DNA of 64,000 nucleotides from Adiantum capillus-veneris (GCA_014529385.2 CM043954.1:2152501-2216500); one strand, 5' to 3'; positions 37,441 to 50,329 are shown, counted from the first letter of the stretch. Notes: a model not told the origin generated them from the sequence alone. A program made the numbers and translations.

Positions 37441-39179
37441 TCAAGAGCTAATATAGAAAAAGTGTGAAACTTGGTTATCATTGTACTTAAAAATTAGAAA
37501 GGTGGACTACAAAAAATACAAATGCTACTAGCTCGACAAATGTTGTTCGAATCTGTAACAAGAGAAGGTGAGGAAGTCGCAACTGAACAAGATTTACTTG
37601 GTTTAGGGTATCTCTTGTATAGAAAAGGGATGAATTATCTCTTATGAAGATCACAACAATCATCTTTGCTTTTGCAACTAAATAACACATATATGAAGGA
37701 TATTTCCATGAGACAATTTCATGAGGGTGGTATCCTTTCTTTGTCTTCAATAGGTTTAAGAGTAGCTAAACAAACCAAATTCATCACCATCAATTAGCAT
37801 CAAAGAGGAGAGGAGTATGGTTCATTGCTCAAATGCAAAACTTTCCTATCACATGCTTGATTGGTGGACAACATCTCTTTGAGCACGGATACTAAATTTG
37901 TCTCTTAGTGATGAGCATAAGCATGCTTGCTTTTGGGAGAGAGTAGTATGTATTATGGGATCTAATTCCATGAGATAGTTCCATGGAGCAGCCACTATTT
38001 GTTTGTATTGATCATTTGAATAGGAACATAAGAGCAGTATCTGAAATTCAAATGTGGTGTTTAGAAACACCACTTATATTTAAAAATTAGAATAGAAGAG
38101 AAGCCATTATGATGAAAACTCATTAAAAAATGAAAAAATTTACAGAAAGATACATAAATATTATCTTTATATATGGTCAACAATTGACACTTATTCAATT
38201 GAAACTTTTAAAAGCATCATTGATAGTCCTTGTATGTTTGACTCATTTTGAATGTTAGACATAGTTGTGCAATTTTTATTTGTACTTGAGGACATGAATA
38301 CTTGGGCATATACCTTACATAAATGCTAAAATATGTGTGATAAGATGATATAATACGAATAACATAAACAAGGTTTATGCTCTAGAAACAAGGTGTCTTT
38401 CCTTCAAGCCACCTCTTGTAAAATATATGTAACTGTTCTCTTAAAGACTTCAACTTTGGGCATACTTTTACGTCTTTTTCTTGCTATCTTTGTATAATCA
38501 AAATTACGAAGTCTTGTTTTAATTACGGATAGCTGCAAAGAGGAACTCTCTAAAGACAAAAATGAAGCTACTTTATGCTTTGTTTTATCTTGATAATGTG
38601 GCACTTGAATGAATCTACATTTGCTTATATTGTTCACAATGAACCTTATCCTATTTTCTATTTAGGCGGCTTATCCTCACAAGGTTAGCCTCTATCTATA
38701 ATATATTCTTGGTTGTTAAGAAGAACTTAAAAATCACATAACAAAACATTCATTGACTTCATTTTAATCTAGGCTATAATCAAACAATACCATACTAATG
38801 CACTTAATAAGTCCTTTTCATAAAATCATACCAAGTAGAAAGATTGAAGTCCCTCTCTATAATTAAACTATATCTTGAGAATATTAGCATGCCTATTCTA
38901 CATATCCTGGGCATATTATTAAACTAAAAATTCTAAATCTTCACTTTCCTCAATCTTCCAAACTAATACAGAGAGGTCTTAAAATAATGAAAGTTGCAAG
39001 TTTTTACATGTCCATTTCCTTCTCATAAGAATAGCATATACCTCACAAGATTATTCAAGAATGAACGAGGGATAATTCCCCACAATGGGATTTAACATAG
39101 CAAATAGGTATAAAATCTTGATTTAATATATCCAAAAAGTTTAGAAAATAACTAGGCAAAAGGTTGAAGTTTGAGGTTG
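37441..39179. other. No gene recognised
   Basis: AT-rich non-coding DNA by eye. Confidence 0.5.
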
Positions 39180-40540
39180 ATAGCTGATGTCAAATATGAC
39201 TTTCAGCTAGAAAGAGTTCTACAAGCCTTTCTAGATCATGAGGCTCCGACTATAGTTTGAATCTCATGCGATAGAGACTCTTGGGCATGGTTTCTAGTGA
39301 AAAAGAATTTTGTTTCTCTCTTTGGATCATGAGTTTGTAAATTTGGTGTCTATATCAAGGGGATTGAATTTTGTTTGAGTGTCATGAGTTAGAGACTCAT
39401 GTAGACTTCTTTCAAATAAAAAAAATTCTCCAAGAGTCCCTACCTAATGAGACTCGTTGTAGATTTTATTCTCATGGACTTGAGACACTCACAAAATTTT
39501 TTCTAGTTTATAAACCTTCATGAGTCTCTAGCTATTGAGGATCATTTTGACATGAGTCTCTTGGTCATGAGGATCACATAAATATGAAAATCATGAGGTA
39601 GAGACTTTAAAAATGTTGCTAGCTAGAAAGAGTCCTATACCAAAGTGCTCATGAGGCTTCAAAATTTTCTCTCCAAGTCATGAGGCCCAAACATAAGTCT
39701 AGGCCCAATAAGCTAGAGACTTCTGAAGATTGATTTCAACTATAAAGAGTGTTGCAAGAGTTCCTAACTCATGAAGCTTGAGCTTAAGTTCACTCCTCAA
39801 TGAGGTAGAGACATTTATAGATGGTTTATAGCTCTAGAGAGAGTCCTACTAGAGTGCTCACAAGGCTTGAATGGAGTCTCTAGGTCATGAGGCTCAAGAG
39901 CCTGATAAGGTAGAGACTTAGAATGATGGCTTTAAATTAGAAATACTTTTCCAAGAGTCTCTAGCTCATGAGGCTATCATGCTTAGTGCTCTAGTTAGCC
40001 TTGCTGATAGTTTCTAGATATAAAGAGTCCTCCTAGAGTTCTCATGAGGACGAATGATTGAGTGTCAAGGTAATGAGAATCATGATCCTCATGAGCTAGT
40101 GAGATTTAAAGATGGATTCAACTTGAAAGAGTTTGGCATAAGTGTCATGAGGCTCTCAAGCTTAGCACGATTGACACTCTTGCAGATGATTCATAGCTAG
40201 AAAGAGTTCTATAGTTGACACTTTTGAAAATGATTCATGGCTATAAAGAGTCCTACTATAGTGCTCATGAGCCTTCAAAAGTGATTCTCCCTGTCATGAG
40301 GCTCAAACTTAAGTTTGAGCCTCACGATCTAAGATATTCAAGAAGATGATCAACTAGGAAGATTTCTAGATGATCCATGAGGCTCAAACCTAAGTTCGAG
40401 CCTCATGAGATAGGACTCTTGTAGATGGCTTCTGGCTTGGAATGAGAGTCCTAATAGAGTGTTCATGATGCTTGAAAATTGAGTTTCCATGTCATGAGGC
40501 TCGAACTTAAGTTCAAGCCAAGGAGCTAGATATTGAACGC
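39180..40540. repeat. Degenerate tandem repeat (about 90-180 bp units) with palindromic cores
   Basis: Variants of TCATGAGGCTC, GTAGAGACT, TAGCTAGAAAGAGTCCTA and GAGTGCTCATGAGGCTT recur in the same order at least eight times. Toward the right end the core is a palindrome: 40297-40324 is a perfect 28-bp palindrome (half TGAGGCTCAAACTT), 40376-40407 a near-perfect 32-bp version, and 40495-40518 a third partial one. Confidence 0.85.
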
Positions 40541-40939
40541 TCAACTAAAACAAGGTATATTAGATTAACATGTGTTATTATCATATTCACATAATTACAC
40601 TCTACATGACCACATTTAACCTGATGAATGGTGACTTGATAACCCACCAAAAGCCCGTCGAGCTATTATTTTTTCATGGTGGCCCCACTGGCATATGCAA
40701 AAATCCGCCAGCAGGCCTACCAAGATATGAAAATGCCCGGTGGGACTACCGGTTTAGATGGTTTTTGTAGATTAATAGGAAGGTCATGTGAACATTAACA
40801 TGATTATTTGATCTAAAAAGAGATCACTCAATGTAATTAACATGTTTGCGTATTTGTGATCACATTCATGAAGTCCTTACCTGAGTGTCACTGCCTTTGT
40901 AGGTTGTGCGAGCTCGGATGATAGCTGCAAGAGAGGTAG
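40541..40939. other. No feature seen
   Basis: Short unique-looking stretch between the repeat array and the CACTA end. Confidence 0.4.
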
Positions 40940-41178
40940 CACTATGAAAATCTCCAAGCGTTTACCGCACTGTTTTACCGCGTTTTGTAGAGAGAAGGTG
41001 AAAATTCAAGTAAAGAAACAAGAGAGAGGAGGGGAGGGGTTTTTTTGTGTTTAAAATATTACCACAACTGTTTTTGCTATTATTACCGCGTGTATTACCA
41101 CTGTTATTACCGCGCAAATTACCGTTGTTATATCCGACAGTCAACTTTAGCACCTAAATTTTTAACTTCTGGCTTAAA

Positions 41179-41198
41179 CCCCCCCCCCCCCCCCCCCC
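41179..41198. repeat. Run of 20 C
   Basis: Perfect homopolymer in the subterminal part of the CACTA element. Confidence 0.95.
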
Positions 41199-41465
41199 TT
41201 TCAAATTTTGGTGTTTCCCTCCTCTCAATAAAATTTAAAGAATATTGTATATAATTTTCAAATTTAGAAAAGAAAAAGAGAGAGAGAAAGAGAAAGAGGG
41301 GGGAGAAGTAGACGGGGGATATAAGATTACACTTGGTTACAACTAATATAATCATTGTCAATTGATTAACATAATTGAGCATATTCTCAAATCTAAAGAG
41401 AGGAAGAGGGGGGAGAGAGAGATGAATGGATTATACAACCAAAAAACTTCATAACTGTAAAATGT

Positions 41466-44455
41466 TTATGAATCATCTTCCAAAAGATCTCTATATGAAG
41501 CATCATCCAATTCTAATCCCATGGCTCCTAAATCAATAAAGAGAGAAACGGAATTGTCGTTTGTGGATGCATTGCCTTTGTCATCTTTGAGTTCGTCATC
41601 CTCCATCTCATCATCTTCATCATCATGACAATCATCCTCGCTAAGACTTGCTGCCGCCGGACTTGATTCATCCACCTCTCGCTCCTTTGTTTTCACCTCA
41701 TCCAAAGTCGGAGGTGGAAGAGAGTCGAAGATAGTCTCCACTTCATTAGTGGAAAAAATGGTTCTCCCCCGAGGTGTTACGGGAATTACGAACCAAAGTT
41801 TTGGTTGGTGGATTGTTGGGATATAGATGACCTATAAAATAGAAGCTCAAAGTGAGTAACATTGGTATAACTAACGCTACAAGCAAATAAGAATAAAAAA
41901 GGTACATGTCACTCACCTGCTCACAATTGCGCGGTAAAACTAAATCGTCATACCTCCCTGTGTGATGCACACTAGAGTCCACCATGTAGAGGCCATTCTC
42001 ATGTCGTCTAGACACATTTACAAACCACTTGCACTCGAAAATGAAGGTTTAAAAGGTTCTAAAATTAACCTTTAGTATCCTTTCAATAGTTTCACAGTAC
42101 CTGGCTTCATCACTGTCTGTGTCAAAGTTGCCCATGATGGCACAATCCATGGTGGTTCTACGCTCGTCAATGTGGCGCGTACAAAAGTGATGACACTTTG
42201 ACCACATAGAGTTAAAGGAAAGGCACTACAAAATAGAAAAATATATTAATTTAAAGAAAGACATATTAAAGATAATTTCAAGAAATAGCATTACAATATG
42301 GTTTAGTTATATGAGTACTCTACCTTTGGTACGCAGCCTCATGCATACTCCCATTCTTTGCTGGTGATGTCTTCTCTGCACGCTTTTGCCTCGGTCATTC
42401 TCTCATGAATTCACTCTGCACTAATGAGATCTGGGAAACATGCAAGGTGTCTAGGCAGTGGGGTGCCCTCCTTCCTCCATGTGCTTGTTTCCATGCTTTT
42501 CTCTCTTGCAAATGCCTTGCCTTTGCCATTGTCCACAAGTCCACCCACTTGGTCATAATCTTTGCATTGATAATGCAAAAGTTATCGACCACTCGGGATA
42601 GATTCATATCCATGTTAAGTATTTTCCCCTTTCCACTTGGCAAGTGTGAAGTCATCCTTGCATCTTCCTCGTCTGACCACATACGAGGCATTGAAGGATC
42701 AACTTGTGCCAAATACTTTGATATGTAAACAAATGCCTTCTGAAAGATCCACCTTTCAGCCATACATGCCTCTGGTTGAGACCATAGCCGCACAAAATCT
42801 TTAAGAGTCTTTAAAAACCTCTCTAAGAAGAACATCTATCGTGCGTACACTACTCCACGTATAGCTATCTCCTCCACCACGTGAACCAAGAGGTGAATTT
42901 GACTAAGAAGGACCGATCGAGGAAATGCATCTTCAATGGCACACACAGTTTCTGTTGCAAGTGTTTGAGCAGCAGGGATATCATCTATTTAGATTTCCTT
43001 GGAGCTCACAAATCTGCAAGAAAATACACAAGGATACACTAAGTGCTAATTGAAATTATTGTGTACATAAAAAAGGTGTAGTCGAGTGGCGTCTTGTGGT
43101 GTACCTTACTAGCTCTCCTAGTTTGAAAATAGCATCCCTGACTTTCTTGTCCCGACATATACACATACTCACCGGCAGAATGAACTACAATGTAAATCAG
43201 GCAAAGGGAAAGTGAGTGATAGTCATACAAACAAACTATATACACATACTCACCGGCAGAATGAACTACAATGTAAATCAAGCAAAGGGAAAGTGAGTGA
43301 CAGTCATACACACAAACTATAGATAGAATAGGGAGGATGAAGATTACCTAAAGCATCTTGTGCCAATCATGGGACTCCAACCCATATAAATGAACGCTTC
43401 CATCCTTCTTCGCTTTTGTGAAATCTTCCTTTAGCGACCTCATGTATCATGTTGGTGTGCGAATAGAGGCAATGGTATCCTTCACCTTGTCTAATTCTTC
43501 TTTAGCTAGCATCCATGGTGCTTTAGAAAGCACAATCTTTCCATTTGGGGCACGTCGTGGAGTAGCAGAGGCGGGGAGACGTTTTAAAAGCCTCAAATCC
43601 TCCCTCGCACCCAAAGAGTCCTTCTTGCCAATAATGTGATCCCATAGTGTTTGGGCTACATTCTTGAATATGTGCATGGGATCCAAGAGGTGTTGTATTT
43701 TTAAGTCCTTCCAATAATAGAAGCCTTAAAACTATGGAATACCTTGACATACCTTTTGGTGGAGGACATGGATCCGGATTGTTGTTGTGGTGTTCTTCCT
43801 GAATGGTTGCCCAATCTGTCATCGTGAGCTTTTGAGGAGTCTTCCCATTTTTTGGAGCCTTGTGCTTGTTATGTCCTTGGGGTAAGAAATGATGGTTGTT
43901 TGGATAGATTACCTTGCGCAAGGAATCGGGCCTCTCCGTCACCAACGATGGCCCGCAAGTAGGACATGCACTATGCCCCAATGTGGACAACCTTGCATAC
44001 ATATCATATGTTTAGAGAGATGAGTGAACTAAAGGGAGAGAGGAAAAGAGAGAAAGAGAGATAGAGGAAAGGGGGTTACCAAAAATCTCTCCAAGCCCAA
44101 GATATTCGTGCATAGTCCACATTAGGATTCCCCTCACAATGGCCTCTCTCCCCCCCTTTGCAAGTGAGACATCGACAACAGGAATGCCTTTCCATAACTC
44201 CTCCAACTCCTCGATGAGGGGCTCAAGGTAAATGTCAATATTTGACACTTTGTACTTCCCTGGCACAAGCAAGGAAAGAAGTATATTGCCCTTCTTGGTT
44301 GTCTCCCATGGTGGAATATTGTAGTTGATGATCACCACAGGCCAAGTGCTCCATGAAGTAGACTTAGTGCCAAAGGGGTTGACACCATCACTTGCTACCC
44401 CAAGCCTCAAGTGTTGAGGCTCCAATCCAAACTCTGGCCATTGAGTTTCGATGTG
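41466..44455 (-). pseudogene. CACTA transposase (TNP2 family), fragmented
   Basis: Read from high to low coordinates, the pieces follow TNP2 order. 44455-44012 has PEFGLEPQHLRLGVASDGVN, then WPVVIINYNIPPW and LIEELEELW. 44002-43523 has the CPTC and HHFLPQGHN segment. 43686-43447 has MDPMHIFKNVAQTLWDHIIG, followed after a stop by GLESHDWHKML. 43000-42395 has the DUF4218-like part (FLERFLKTLKDFVR, AERWIFQKAFVYISKYL). 42015-41746 has a DUF4216-like LVLPRNCEQV. 41741-41466 is a very acidic C-terminus. Stops and frameshifts break it, and the N-terminus is missing at 44455. It would cut and paste elements with CACTA ends. Confidence 0.88.
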
Positions 44456-44587
44456 GCCCTGTGTTGAGACAGATCCATAAGCACATGTCTATATTCTAAC
44501 CCTTGTTCACGTTTATTCTCTCACATTAAATGATCAGTTTAATATGAGAAAATAATTTTGGTTGGTTAGATATTAGATTTTATGACA
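44456..44587 (-). mobile_element. Inverted fragment of the LTR that hosts the giant element
   Basis: On the minus strand it starts TGTCATAAAATCTAATATC and continues uninterrupted through CTAACCAACC into the sequence otherwise found at 20529-20640. It gives the empty target site for the giant element. It abuts the cut CACTA transposase gene at 44455/44456. Confidence 0.8.
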
Positions 44588-44781
44588 AAAGTTTTTTGAC
44601 AAAATATATAAGTAGTATTCTCTACCCATTTTCAAAAGATTTGGCTAGAAAAATCTGCTAGTATCGGCCTAGTTTTGTCCACAGTAGAACACTTTTAACT
44701 TGTTTACAAACTCGTTTAACTTGAAAATGGTTTGTGTTATTTTTAATGATTTGTGATAACTTAACTAGTCTACTACAATCA
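44588..44781. other. No feature seen
   Basis: Short AT-rich gap. Confidence 0.4.
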
Positions 44782-45470
44782 TCATCTGTAATTATACATA
44801 GACATATGCGAGCCTTTGCGAGGTTGCAAGGTACTCTGCTCGTCCGTGGGAGGAGGAGGGAGGGCAAATGTATTTTCTGCAGCAATGATGTCTGTCTTTA
44901 TTTTAGGGAGGATCCCGCGATCAGTTTGATGCTTGATGGTCACCTTCTTCACACCAGGGTAAGTGTTTAAACCATGCATATCTATCTCATTATTGAAATG
45001 ATCAATGTTGCAAACAATAGCGTTTTTCTTCATCTAATGGTCTCTAATGGTCTTGACCACATCCTCCAATGGTCTCTAACCCTAAGGGTCTCTTATGGTC
45101 TCAACCACATCCTCTAATATCAAGATAAGCAGATTATTTGAGCTCCATTATCCTACATGGTTGTAGCACAACCTTTACCAACATCGCCATAGACACAAAA
45201 ATAGCAATTTCCCAGCAAGCATGACATCGATATCCATCATGATCTATCATGTAGGGAATGACGGCAAGCATAAATATTGTCAAACTTGCTTCTGGTCACT
45301 AAGTCATTCACATTAATTGTAGGGAATAATAGATTTCCATTAGCTTGCATCTCATATAACCTGCAACCATCATCCAAGGCTTCACATTCAACATACATAC
45401 TAGTAAGTATCTCTTGTATTGAAAACTTTGAATCAAGTCTAGAGAGGCACATTCTCAATAGGCACATGCC
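44782..45470 (-). pseudogene. SAHH: S-adenosylhomocysteine hydrolase pseudogene fragment
   Basis: Read from high to low coordinates, colinear pieces of SAHH appear in shifting frames: [20 protein letters not shown] and [13 protein letters not shown] (about 45355-45250); DVMLAGK and the NAD-binding GDVGKGCATTM (about 45215-45150); LEDVV, present twice (about 45110 and 45060); and MKKNAIVCNIDHFNNEIDM with YPGVKKVTIKHQTDR (45033-44915). The enzyme cleaves S-adenosylhomocysteine, the by-product of methyltransferases, into adenosine and homocysteine. The fragment covers roughly the middle to C-terminal third, lacks both ends and has stops and a repeated block, so it is dead. It could be a captured gene piece or a processed copy; no poly(A) is seen. 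Confidence 0.8.
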
Positions 45471-45717
45471 CTTATGGATGCAAGGAGAACATCGTCTTGC
45501 GCCGAACTACTACCTTGCATTTTATCAAAAATATCCAGATTTTTTGGCATTAGCATTAGCATTATTTTCTTTTCCTTTGCAACATTCCCTCCCTCCTTCC
45601 TCCCACTGATGAGCTCCCTATTCATCTGTGCATGCACGGACGAGCTACGATCTTGTCTGTGGGAGGAGGAGGGAGGGAATGTTTCACTGGTGCAGAGAGA
45701 AACAGTTTGGATATTAT

Positions 45718-46526
45718 ATGGTTTTTATTGTGTATTTAATGGCATCCAAGAGGAAGAATACAAAAAAAAAAATTCACGTCTCTTAACATAATAGCATTAA
45801 AAAGTGATTAAATGTCAACATTGGGGACAAGTATCAAAGCTCCTTAATCGTCCGCGTGCACTCGGATGATCGGAGAGATTTTTTTACAACTTTGTTAAAG
45901 ATATGAGTAAAAATATATCTTTTTATTAAGATTAATGGTAGTATTTTTATCCTTTTGAACAATGTCAATCTCTTGTGGAGGCCTTCATGATGAAGGTGGA
46001 GTTGTTTTTTTTGTTTTAATTATGCTAAAACAAAGGAGACTCTGTCCAAAAAAAGTTATTTTTATACTTGTATTCTTTTTTGGTTTTGACAAACCGATAT
46101 TGTCTTGATTATTTTGATAACATGGTTTTTATTGTGTATTTAATGGCACCCAAGAGGAAGAATATGAAAAGAAAACTTCATGTCTCTCAACAAAATAGCC
46201 TTAAAAAAGTGATCAAATGTCAACATTGGGGTTAAGTATCAAAGCTCCTTAATCATATGCATGCACTCAAATGATCGGAGAGATTTCTTACAAATTTGTT
46301 TTAGATATTTGTTAAAAAAATATGTTTTTATTAAGATTAATGGTAGTATTTTTATCCTTTTGAACAATGTCCTTAATATTTTTTGGAGGCCTTCATGATG
46401 AAGGTGGAGCTGGGTTTTTTTTTTTTAATGCTAAAACAAAGGAGACTCTGTCCATTTTTTTATTTTTATACTTGTATTCTTTTTTGGGTTTTGACAAACG
46501 TATATTGTCATGATTATTTTGATTAT
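45718..46526 (+). repeat. Two 404-bp tandem units carrying the methyltransferase-gene start
   Basis: Units begin at 45718 and 46122, and a third, partial one at 46527 runs into the gene. Each contains ATGGTTTTTATT, then an ATG (45739, 46143, 46548) followed by codons for a KRKN-type basic start, then non-coding DNA ending in ATTATTTTGAT. The coding start in units 1 and 2 soon meets a stop. Confidence 0.9.
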
Positions 46527-46547
46527 ATGGTTTTTATTATGTATTTA

Positions 46548-49500
46548 ATGGTCCCAAGAGGAAGAATACAAAAAGAAAACTTCAAGTCTCCCAGCATGAT
46601 AGTCGTGAAGTGAACATGAAGTTACGCTCTGGATGTATTTCTAAAAGGATGATAGAAAAAGAAGCATCATCATGTCTGTGTCCCTTAGAAACTACCCCCA
46701 AAAGGAAAAATCCCACACGTGCAAAGAAATGTGTCTTCATTGATGATAAAGAAAAAGTGGATGAAGACTCTAATAATATAGAAGATGAAGTAGAGCGCAC
46801 ATGTATGTATAACCCATTTTCATGGTTTATAACATTGACTATTATTTTTTATTGTGTTTTGGGACTTTAGTTATTTTTGTTTATAACATTGTCATAGTTG
46901 ATAACATTGACTATTTTTTTCAATTGTGTTTTGAGACTTTGGTTATTTTTGGGTTTTTGTTTGTAGAGGCTAATGTGGATGAAGAGGGTCTTGATGAAAA
47001 TGAAGAAGTGACTGATGATGACAGTGATCAAGCGGGGGGGGGGGACATTCAAGACAATTAGGCAAGCAAGTGTCTCTTGGATTGATGAATGACAAGTTGA
47101 GCCACTTTTATGTAAATAAAAGGAACATGCCTCTTCCCCTGCCTCTTTGTATATTGGTGGCTCATGAAGCTGTTAGATTTGCCACCACTGTGATGCATAG
47201 TGGTTGATACCTTCTTTTGATTCATCTACTTATCTTGAAACTAAGGGTCATTTTTTTTATTTCGTTGAGGGTACTAGAGGAGAGATGATGCCAGTGACAA
47301 CCTGTATGGAACCAAAAAAACAATGAGTTTGAGAGAGCTCTTGGGAAAGAGTGGAATAACCTAAAGTGTAAGAAGTTTTTGGTTTGGGATGGTAACCACA
47401 AGTTGAAAACATGGTGGAACCACATCAAATAAAGTAAGTGATGAATTCATATTTTCTTATTTTCATGCTTTGAATGATGCTTCTATATAATTCTTGTGTT
47501 TGTTGTTTTAATGTGCAAAGTACTCCAATAATGCTAAATACCATGTGAGCATGTGATGTCAATTCATTGAAGTACCAAGACAAAGGAGACAGAGCTTCTT
47601 CTCGCATTAGACACAACCAATGTGTGAGTCACTTAACCAATGCTCCATAGTGATCCATACTGTGGTTAACTTTTCACTTTACATAATTTATTTTTTTAGT
47701 AGGATTTCCATAGCACATGTGACTCCAAACATTTCCCATGAGGTGTTATGTTTCAAAAGTTAAGTATTTCCAACAAAAAATCTTTCCTGATAGAATGACA
47801 CCAAAAATGAGAAAGCGGGTAGAGATTAAGATTACTGTATAACTCTCCTTGCATATTGATTTTTTAGCTTGTTTGAAAGGTGATTACTCTCCTCTTTCTA
47901 CTTTGATTTACTATTTTGTGTACTATGTAATGATTGCATAATTATTTTATGATGTTAGGATGAATTTCAAGTGTTCCTCTTAAAAGAAAGGGCAAAGATT
48001 GAAGGATACAAGTTGAAGGTCCACAGCTACCGGATTCATTTGATGAATTATTTAAGCTTGAAGAATCACATCGTGCAAGTACACATAATGTGAACAATTA
48101 GGTTGAATTGATGACTATGTCTATATGTAGAGTAATTGTAAGGTACTTGTTTGCAGGATTTTGTGCAGCTTATGGATGGGATGAAGTCTTCTGATGCTAC
48201 AACAAAGATGCTTGATCTTGTGTTTTCAACAAAATGGGTGGTGCATAGGTTTGACTCTAAGATTGCACCTTCAAAAAATCTATGTTGAGGTGTATCTTTT
48301 CTTTGCTCAATACTTGTAGTTTGCTTTGTTCTTTGGGAATTGTTGCAAGTGGATTGTGCAATGTGTAGAAGAGAGAAGGTTGGGTGCAATTCTAGATTTC
48401 ACAAGAGATTGGGTTGATGTCTCCGATGAGAGTACTATGCATTCTCTATCAGTGTGTGAGAAGAATGTGATGCTATGGGAGACACAATTTTGTCCATGGT
48501 GGCTTGATTATCTGATTGGTGTAGTCCCAAATCAAGGGAAAGATCTTCATGAGAGTAAGTTCTTTAAACCATGTGAACAATGAATTCTCGTACGTATAAA
48601 ATAAATTTGAAGCCATGCATGTGATGGTAGACACAATGATGCTTGCAGGGGTCAAGCAGGAGATCCATAGTAGTGGAGATCTTGACACATTTAATATGCC
48701 CTCTGCAATGGAGCATAAAGACACCTAAGGGAGTGGAGGTGAGAAGCTAGTAAGTATGACACAATATTCACCCAAGGTACACAGTCAAATGTGTCAGGTG
48801 CTTCTACCCCTTTTGTTAGCATTGTGGACAAGAAAGGTATAGGGCTTATGGAACCTCCAAGCACCTCAAGCAATCCAAAGCCAATGAATGTGGTTGACGC
48901 CTCTATAGGACACACTACCTCCTTTGTTGCAAAGTCATCTCTAGGCCAAGAGAGTTGGGAGAGACAACCCATGACTCATTCTGTTTGTGATTGGTTTTTT
49001 ATGAATTTAAATTTTAAGTTGATTGCATGTAAAGATTGTTAGAAAGCTACCACTACAAATAATGGTTGCAAGATTCTAGTATCAAACTTTTGTTGATGCT
49101 CTACTTGTTGATGTGACCCAAATTGATAGATTTTCTCTAGACAGGTAACCGCAACAATCATGAAACATTGAATTTATTATGTTTTTCTGTATATGACTAT
49201 GAATTGTTTTTGTGTTAGAATCAACAAGTTTTTTGCCACTCAAAAGGTGCATCTTTATAGCAAAGATGGCGTGCCATGTCACGAGGTAGCTCGATTGATA
49301 TTTGCAGATTTTCCTACAAGCTTGTTGGTAGACACTCTTGGTCACATCCCTTGGGGTGAGTGAAATTTTGTGACATTAAAGATGACATGAAATGTATCTT
49401 TTTATATTGACATCTTAATTTTTTTAGAGGCAATGACTATTCCTAAGTGGAATACATTCTCGTTGGGTCTAGTAAAGGGTTGCATGGATCTTGCTTGTGA

Positions 49501-50210
49501 GTATTTGGTTGACAAGGGTTTATTGGTCACCATGTGCTTATCTGAGCACCTAGAAGAGTTTCTTGCTGACATATCAAGAGTGGGACTTGTTCTTCATTGT
49601 ATTTGGACACTTATGTGTGACTCCAAGGCATATTGACATCCTATCACTAGAGAGGCGGTAAGATGACTCTAATTTTATTGAATCTTATTTCTATTTGTCA
49701 TGTGGCAAGCTTTCTTCATTTAGTAATATTATATTTGCAATTTGCATATCAATATAGGTGCTTCATCTTACAATGTGTCTTTGGCATCATGTCGGTCATG
49801 TTATCTTGATCTACGAAAGAGAAAGTGGGGAGATTATTTTTGAGCTAGCCTACCATAGCTACATGTTAGATGATTGTGTCTTTCCCACAAAAATTGATGG
49901 TGAAATTGTTAGAGGTGGTGCGAAGAGAAGCTGTGCTTTTTTTTGGTAAGTCACTAGTGCTGTATGATGTTGACATGAATGGTCCTTGTATTGAGTTAGA
50001 CACTCTGTTTCCACTTGCAAGTGTGATGGTGCTCATTTCTATGTTGGTGTCATGGTTAGGTGGTTGTTGGAAACATTCATAGAGCGTTGAGACTATGTCT
50101 TGGATGTGTTTGCAAGGTGTGGTGGTTTGGGGAGGGCAAAGGAGCTGCAACATCGCATGTGTTTAGAGTTAGACGATGTACTCTATGAGAGGTTCCTTTC
50201 TCCCATAGTG
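46548..50210 (+). pseudogene. Second methyltransferase-like gene, multi-exon, decayed
   Basis: The first exon (46548-about 46805) codes a basic N-terminus (KRKNTKRKL) with a one-base loss right after ATG; exon 2 (46967-about 47435) is shifted at a G run near 47035. Later exon-like blocks with AG/GT borders lie at about 47960-48075, 48157-48285, 48330-48555, 48780-49040, 49223-49356, 49433-49653 and 49759-49945. The 49.2-49.6 kb blocks give VARLIFADFPTSLLVDTLGH and CMDLACEYLVDKGLLVTMCL, like the catalytic-strand region of permuted N6/N4 methyltransferases (ADFPTS in the place of a DPPY-type motif). At 50052-50160 comes VRWLLETFIER, a TGA, then DYVLDVFARCGGLGRA, matching RWLLSTF...AVLDCFAGVGTLAA of the copy at 248-330. 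So both are one family with the same motif order. Stops and shifts make it a pseudogene. The target is unknown. Confidence 0.6.
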
Positions 50211-50329
50211 TGTGGACCCGTGCCAAGATGAGAGGGAGGGTTTTGTTTTTCGGGAAGATACAACTATTTGATTCTATTGCTACTTTTATATACAGAACGT
50301 GTACTTCTTTCGCAAAAAAAAATTGGGTA

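Larger units (their letters stand above)
40940..44455 (-). mobile_element. CACTA (En/Spm-type) transposon, 5' side truncated
   Basis: The transposase gene lies on the minus strand. The proposed 3' end is CACTATGAAAA at 40940 (plus strand), preceded by TAG as a possible 3-bp target copy. Just inside are repeated TTACCG-type motifs (about 40959-41130), as in CACTA subterminal arrays. The other terminus is absent: coding sequence stops at 44455, where an unrelated LTR begins. A 79-bp tandem duplication (43157-43318) lies in what looks like an intron. The terminus call is the weaker part. Confidence 0.7.

Noticed and set aside
41466-41741. Separate acidic protein gene
   Set aside because: Position and strand fit the acidic C-terminus of the CACTA transposase gene.
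45455-45637. Minus-strand frame with KKIMLMLMPKNLDIFDKM as the SAHH N-terminus
   Set aside because: It does not match the known upstream part of SAHH.
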